Translations under genes and position numbers: made by a program
Notes under the pieces: generated by a model
Databases searched by the model: none
The model's input: the letters and a program-made list of their open reading frames with translations, nothing else
What the model was told of the DNA's origin: nothing
Assembly: GCA_017656385.1 (NCBI GenBank)
Contig: JACDNX010000005.1
Location: forward strand, 53,842 to 117,841
Reading direction: 5' to 3'
Origin: Thermodesulfobacterium sp.
Lineage (GTDB): Bacteria; Desulfobacterota; Thermodesulfobacteria; Thermodesulfobacteriales; Thermodesulfobacteriaceae
DNA: 64,000 bases
Shown: in pieces, positions 61,338 through 64,000 of the stretch
Layout of the letters: each line of letters opens with the position of its first letter
Numbering within the stretch: the first letter of the stretch is position 1

Positions 61338-64000
61338 TTACCTTTTTGCAGCAATAAGGGCTTCAAACATGTCCTCCACAGTAGTTAAAACCTTGGCAGA
61401 GGCAACAAAAGCCTGCTGATATTTTATTAAATTTGCCATTTCCTCATCTAAGGATACTCCTGATATACTTTCTTTCACATTTTTTAGCTGGGAAATAAGA
61501 GTTTCTAAAAAACTTTTGGTATCCTTTACAGATTTAGTTGCAGAACCTACTTCTCCCACAATACTTGAATAATAATCCTGTAATGTAGAGTTGTTTAAAA
61601 CCTCTCTTGTTACAGTTGCCGAATCTGCAATAGCCTGGGCAGTCCTGTTGTCTCCTCTTTCAAGTGCGTATCCTTTAAGAGTATTTATAAATCCGTTTGT
61701 TTGAGTATAGTCAGTTCCGTCATATGTTTCATCTTGAATAATAAATGTCTTGGTATCATATAAACCCGTTGTCTCAATTATCAACTTTCCACTTCTATCA
61801 AGTCTTGCAGAAAGTCCATATATCGCATTTTTTGTAGAATTTATTTCCTGTAAAAGGGTAAAAATAGTTCCATCATTAGATATTATCTGATCAAGATCTA
61901 TTCTAAATGGATCAACAACTTGAGGAGTAGTAATATCAACATCTATAGCATTACCATTTTCATCAAATAAATAAAAAGAAAGATAATTTTTTTGATTGGA
62001 ATCTAAATTAAATCTTTCAAAACCTGTTATTATTCTTGTTTCGGTAGCGCTATCCCATCTAAATGCAGGAATATACATCTTTTGATTTTGAAGGTAGGCT
62101 AAAAAACTTTGAGTGGGATCATTTGGATCTGTTCCTGTAAAGTATTCTCCTATTTCAAATCCATAAACCGTTGTCTGGTCAGGTTCAAGTTGAAAATATA
62201 AATAATTACTACTATCTAAATAGGCTCTCAAATAAGGGAGTCTATCAAGTTTATTCACTATTGTGGAAAGAGAATCTACATTAGCTAAAACAGGAATTTC
62301 TATATAATAGCCGACATTACTATTTTTTGCCCATTTATATAAAGGACCAAAAATATCATCAAAAGTAGAAGTATTGGAAGGTGTTAAACTAAAAGTAAAA
62401 GGGTTGCTACCTTCTGTGCCATCTTCAACTACAAACAATCCATTGCTAATGCTTATATTAATTTTGTTATCAAAAGCTGATCTTATTTGATTTATAACAT
62501 CCTCTAACGTAGTAAATTCATCTATCGTTATAAAGGAAGATACATTTGTCCCGTCAGCAAGATTGCCAGAAAAAGTGAGAGTATCTCCACTGTTAAATCC
62601 AAGATCTACCAATTTCGTGGTTTCATTTACTCCACTTTTTAAAACATGGAAAAACTTTATGCTATCTGGATTGTCTGTAAAAATTGGTATGTTATCTCCT
62701 TTATCATTATAAAACTTAATATAGAGCTTACTTATATCAAAAGTTTGACCTGGATTAACTGGATTAAAACTTTTAAATATTCCAAAAAGAGGTTCTTCAC
62801 TTCTAAAAGCTGTGACATCCATTTTTCCAGAGGCAATAAGTTCTGGCTTGTTAACTAACAGTTCATTTACCTGAAAATTAGCTGGATCTGAACCCACAAA
62901 AAAGATGTTTATTCCTGTTGAAAGAAGTATGCCTGAGGTATCATTGGAAAAAGCAAAAGAATAGCCATCTTTAGCCTGAAAAACAAGCCTTCCGTTTCTT
63001 ACTAAAGTCATTACATTCCAGTTGGAGGAATTGATATAAAAGCCCGCCTCGGATAAGGCTGAATTTATACGATCGGAAAGGTCACTTAGGGTCGCATCAA
63101 CACTCAATCCCTTCAGGGATACCTTCACGGGTGTTATTTTTCCCGTAAGGTCTTTAACCCAGATGTAAAAAAAACCTGTAAGTTCACTTCCATCTGAAGT
63201 TTTATTAAGATCTAAAAAATAGGGCAACTCTTTAATATACTGATTTACCCAGTAAGCTCCCTCTAATTCTTTTTCATAAAACTCAAGCCCAACCCCTTGG
63301 GTATGAAGCTCATTTACAGCCTTTATTAATTCTTCTCCAAATAATTTAAGTCTTCCTGCAAGATTAAGCTCGGTTACCCTTCGCTGATAATCTGGATTAT
63401 CAAAAGATCCAAAATCTATAGGACCTGAATTAATAGAAAAACTCAGTTCTCCTGAACCTCTGTATTGATCTTCTATAAAAAGCCTTCCATCTTTAATATA
63501 GGCTTTGACCGTATAATTAAAAGTTTTTTCTATCTCATCCAGAAAATCCCTTATTGTTTCATCCCCGGTATTTATGGTAAAACTTCCTGAAATAGTATTC
63601 CCAAAGTGATCTGTTCCCTGAAAATTAAAAGTGCCTGATGTAACTCCGAAATCACTGAATTTATCACTTTCACCTATCAACTCTCCTGAGCTGTTAAAAA
63701 CTATTTTATCTCCAGAAACATATTCGTAGTTGAATTCATCTGAAAGCTGTTCAAGAAGCCTTAACCATCCCCCAAGTTCTCCAGAGCTTACCTTCTCACT
63801 GGTTAAAGGAATTCTCTCCCCTTGGTTGCTTACCCAGTAAACATCTGTCCCTGACACTTCAAGATTCCATGTTCTTCCAAGCTCAACAAGATTAAATCCT
63901 TTGCCAAGCACTATGTTGTAAGCTCCTTCTTTTGTTTCAAAATATTGAATAGATGCAAGCTGAGACAGTTCCCCAACAAGTTTATCCCTCTGATCCCTTA
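61338..64000 (-). CDS. flgK: Flagellar hook-associated protein 1 (FlgK), enlarged, N-terminus outside window
   Basis: A frame of at least 887 codons, continuing past the right edge; the visible start is LRDQRDKLVGELSQLASIQYF, the standard FlgK junction after the missing D0/D1 helix. The C-terminal SATVTREVLNNSTLQDYYSSIVGEVGSATKSVKDTKSFLETLISQLKNVKESISGVSLDEEMANLIKYQQAFVASAKVLTTVEDMFEALIAAKR is a canonical FlgK end. Between them lie several flagellin-hook-IN-like units (e.g. SGTFNFQGTDHFGNTISGSFTI, SGDTLTFSGNLADGTNVSSFITI, each followed by a TIRDFLDEI-type helix). Typical FlgK is 450-650 residues. Confidence 0.93.
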   Translation of the reverse strand, partial: RDQRDKLVGELSQLASIQYFETKEGAYNIVLGKGFNLVELGRTWNLEVSGTDVYWVSNQGERIPLTSEKVSSGELGGWLRLLEQLSDEFNYEYVSGDKIVFNSSGELIGESDKFSDFGVTSGTFNFQGTDHFGNTISGSFTINTGDETIRDFLDEIEKTFNYTVKAYIKDGRLFIEDQYRGSGELSFSINSGPIDFGSFDNPDYQRRVTELNLAGRLKLFGEELIKAVNELHTQGVGLEFYEKELEGAYWVNQYIKELPYFLDLNKTSDGSELTGFFYIWVKDLTGKITPVKVSLKGLSVDATLSDLSDRINSALSEAGFYINSSNWNVMTLVRNGRLVFQAKDGYSFAFSNDTSGILLSTGINIFFVGSDPANFQVNELLVNKPELIASGKMDVTAFRSEEPLFGIFKSFNPVNPGQTFDISKLYIKFYNDKGDNIPIFTDNPDSIKFFHVLKSGVNETTKLVDLGFNSGDTLTFSGNLADGTNVSSFITIDEFTTLEDVINQIRSAFDNKINISISNGLFVVEDGTEGSNPFTFSLTPSNTSTFDDIFGPLYKWAKNSNVGYYIEIPVLANVDSLSTIVNKLDRLPYLRAYLDSSNYLYFQLEPDQTTVYGFEIGEYFTGTDPNDPTQSFLAYLQNQKMYIPAFRWDSATETRIITGFERFNLDSNQKNYLSFYLFDENGNAIDVDITTPQVVDPFRIDLDQIISNDGTIFTLLQEINSTKNAIYGLSARLDRSGKLIIETTGLYDTKTFIIQDETYDGTDYTQTNGFINTLKGYALERGDNRTAQAIADSATVTREVLNNSTLQDYYSSIVGEVGSATKSVKDTKSFLETLISQLKNVKESISGVSLDEEMANLIKYQQAFVASAKVLTTVEDMFEALIAAKR

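Overview
This window is AT-rich and tightly packed with bacterial chromosome genes. I infer a thermophilic, flagellated, sulfur-respiring bacterium of the Thermodesulfobacteriota (Thermodesulfobacterium/Caldimicrobium-like). The evidence is a canonical DsrC with both C-terminal redox cysteines, F-type ATP synthase genes with b and b' subunits but no atpB/atpE alongside, SelA (selenocysteine use), flagellar and type IV pilus genes, A+T-rich codon use and very short intergenic gaps. No rRNA is present, so the genus is inference only.

Layout. 1-1.4 kb: two tandem PilT-type ATPases, the first cut by the window edge. 1.5-4.8 kb: a sulfur-chemistry group (NIL-domain ferredoxin, YcaO-TPR protein, divergent mnmA). 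4.8-9.5 kb: gatB, mtnA, rex, dut, thyX and tRNA-Arg(CCG). 9.6-12.1 kb: a PAS/GAF/PAS/GGDEF/EAL signalling gene broken by a single frameshift in an A8 run. 12.2-15.3 kb: ssrA (tmRNA), then a decayed patch holding a 24-codon rmlC stub, an intact LhgO-like oxidase, a truncated and frameshifted rmlA, and a relic IS256-family element with both inverted repeats. 15.3-17.6 kb: a second YcaO protein, a helix-hairpin-helix protein and dsrC. 17.7-28.6 kb: a long minus-strand series (GNAT, SPOR protein, argS, a 58-aa Cys-rich protein, RluA-type synthase, a 1221-aa AsmA-like protein, pdxA, dnaK, grpE). 28.7-33 kb: nadC, a Mn-type pyrophosphatase, and PilZ-motA-motB. 33-39.9 kb: der, an ASKHA/DUF4445 protein, archease, comEC, a YggS-type PLP protein and 5-formyl-THF cyclo-ligase, most with overlapping ends. 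39.9-45.9 kb: atpC-D-G-A-H-F-F'. 46-50.3 kb: rodA, PBP2, mreD, mreC. 50.3-57.2 kb: thrC, small proteins, an MBL hydrolase, a TPR protein, selA and an AlaA-type aminotransferase. 57.3-60.4 kb: a homocitrate/Re-citrate-synthase-like enzyme fused to a Cache-like domain, then TolB. 60.4-64 kb: flgL and an unusually long flgK.

How the genes fit together. Motility and c-di-GMP recur (pilT pair, EAL protein, PilZ-motAB, flgKL). Dut and ThyX form a dUTP-to-dTMP couple. The mre/PBP2/RodA set builds the lateral wall. The two YcaO proteins, the NIL ferredoxin, MnmA and DsrC are all linked to sulfur chemistry. The YcaO-NIL-ferredoxin pair is the best candidate here for an uncharacterised system: neither TfuA nor a RiPP precursor is next to it, so the substrate is unknown.
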